NCBI RefSeq assembly: GCF_900104765.1
Contig: NZ_LT629737.1
Span: forward strand, 434,001-498,000
Source: Gillisia sp. Hel1_33_143
GTDB taxonomy: Bacteria; Bacteroidota; Bacteroidia; Flavobacteriales; Flavobacteriaceae
Reading direction: 5' to 3'
DNA length: 64,000 bases
Both the position numbers and the translations under genes were made by a program. Under the pieces are notes generated by a model that had not been told where the DNA came from, did no database searches, and worked only from the letters and a program-made list of their open reading frames with translations. This document shows, in pieces, positions 63,609-64,000 of the stretch (position 1 is the first letter of the stretch; each line of letters starts with the position of its first letter).

Positions 63609-64000
63609 ATGAAGAAAGTATTTTTTTTGATCTTATTGATCCCGTTTTTAGCAATGTCTCAAAATAATGCAGAATATGCAATAATGGAGAATACCTTGCT
63701 CACTCCAAATTCTGCCGATGTTAAAAAATTTGAAACCAATATAGCCTCTCATAATAAACAGTTTCATGCTGAAGGACCTTTTGGTGCAAGGGTTTATTAC
63801 ATAGCTAGTGGAGAAAATGCGGGAAGTTATATGTGGGTCATGGGACCATTACCTTGGAGCGCCATGGATTCTCGAGATGAATCTGAAGCACACACCAATG
63901 ATTGGAATAGTAATGTGCAGCCTTACATAAGTAATAAAACGGCAACCACCTATTGGAAATTTGAAAATGGACTATCTAGCTTTCCTATAGATTTTACACT
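63609..64000 (+). CDS. Secreted protein of unknown function, 3' end cut by the window
   Basis: The reading frame (131 codons, no stop) begins with a clear signal peptide MKKVFFLILLIPFLAMSQ and continues into a small alpha/beta-looking domain (VKKFETNIASHNKQFHAEGP, ARVYYIASGENAGSYMWVMGPLPW). The pattern suggests a dimeric alpha-beta barrel type fold, but I cannot name a family. No domain can be judged past the window edge. The 5' gap (63347-63608) holds no gene. Confidence 0.7.
   Translation, partial: MKKVFFLILLIPFLAMSQNNAEYAIMENTLLTPNSADVKKFETNIASHNKQFHAEGPFGARVYYIASGENAGSYMWVMGPLPWSAMDSRDESEAHTNDWNSNVQPYISNKTATTYWKFENGLSSFPIDFT

Noticed and set aside
1-64000. CRISPR arrays, prophage, insertion sequences or long repeats
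   Set aside because: I saw no regularly spaced repeats, transposase motifs, integrase genes or phage structural genes on either strand.

Overview
This window is a stretch of chromosome from a low-GC member of the Bacteroidota, most probably a (marine-type) Flavobacteriaceae. The evidence is the alternative complex III operon feeding an aa3-type oxidase, a GT117-like DUF2723 protein, a CarboxypepD_reg/TonB-dependent receptor, M56/BlaI and LrgAB modules, several TAnnTTTG-type -7 promoter boxes, and almost no Shine-Dalgarno sequences. No prophage, insertion sequence, CRISPR array or integrated element was seen. Most of the window is ordinary core genome.

Layout. 1-10180 (minus strand): actABCDEF-coxB-coxA, the quinol:cytochrome c oxidoreductase (ACIII) and cytochrome oxidase operon; coxA runs off the left edge. 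10406-10798: a SPOR protein. 10869-15513 (minus): rimP-nusA-infB, with a terminator-like hairpin in the leader. 15668-24284: a stress and low-oxygen neighbourhood with two universal stress proteins, a metallophosphoesterase, thioredoxin, a group III truncated haemoglobin, three small unknown proteins, and a PAS histidine kinase paired with a receiver-CRP/FNR fusion regulator. 24594-24666: tRNA-Gln. 24866-30406: envelope genes (GT117-like membrane glycosyltransferase, NodB-type deacetylase, membrane metallophosphoesterase) and a thioredoxin-fold protein that has lost its CxxC.

30572-40113 (minus): a compact seven-gene unit of sodium:solute symporter, acyl-CoA ligase, exported alpha/beta hydrolase, orphan helical-repeat protein, TonB-dependent receptor, cytosolic alpha/beta hydrolase and 3-hydroxybutyrate dehydrogenase. 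I read it as a possible uptake and degradation pathway for 3-hydroxybutyrate esters or oligomers; this is an inference. 40296-45837: a cyanophycin locus (cyanophycin synthetase, cyanophycinase, isoaspartyl peptidase) with a Tat-type glycosylasparaginase beside it, pointing to nitrogen storage as Asp-Arg polymer.

45972-52628: polA, a lipocalin-like lipoprotein, then rplM-rpsI and rpsB-tsf, each preceded by a foldable leader that may be autoregulatory. 52831-57245: cyclase-family hydrolase, hemW, ruvC, a GT2 glycosyltransferase and a small lipoprotein. 57364-60916: BlaI repressor, M56 sensor peptidase with TonB-like C-terminus and a TPR protein, divergent from a DUF456 protein across a 34-bp near-perfect palindrome. 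60940-62122: a GAF-histidine kinase broken by a one-base frameshift in a homopolymer. 62277-63340: lrgAB. 63609-64000: the start of a secreted protein cut by the right edge.

The most interesting candidates are the 3-hydroxybutyrate-type locus with its unknown helical protein, the cyanophycin locus in a heterotrophic flavobacterium, the rimP-nusA-infB leader hairpin, the BlaI palindrome, and the ActC C-terminal helix-hairpin-helix extension. All function calls are from reading sequence motifs; no database search was run.
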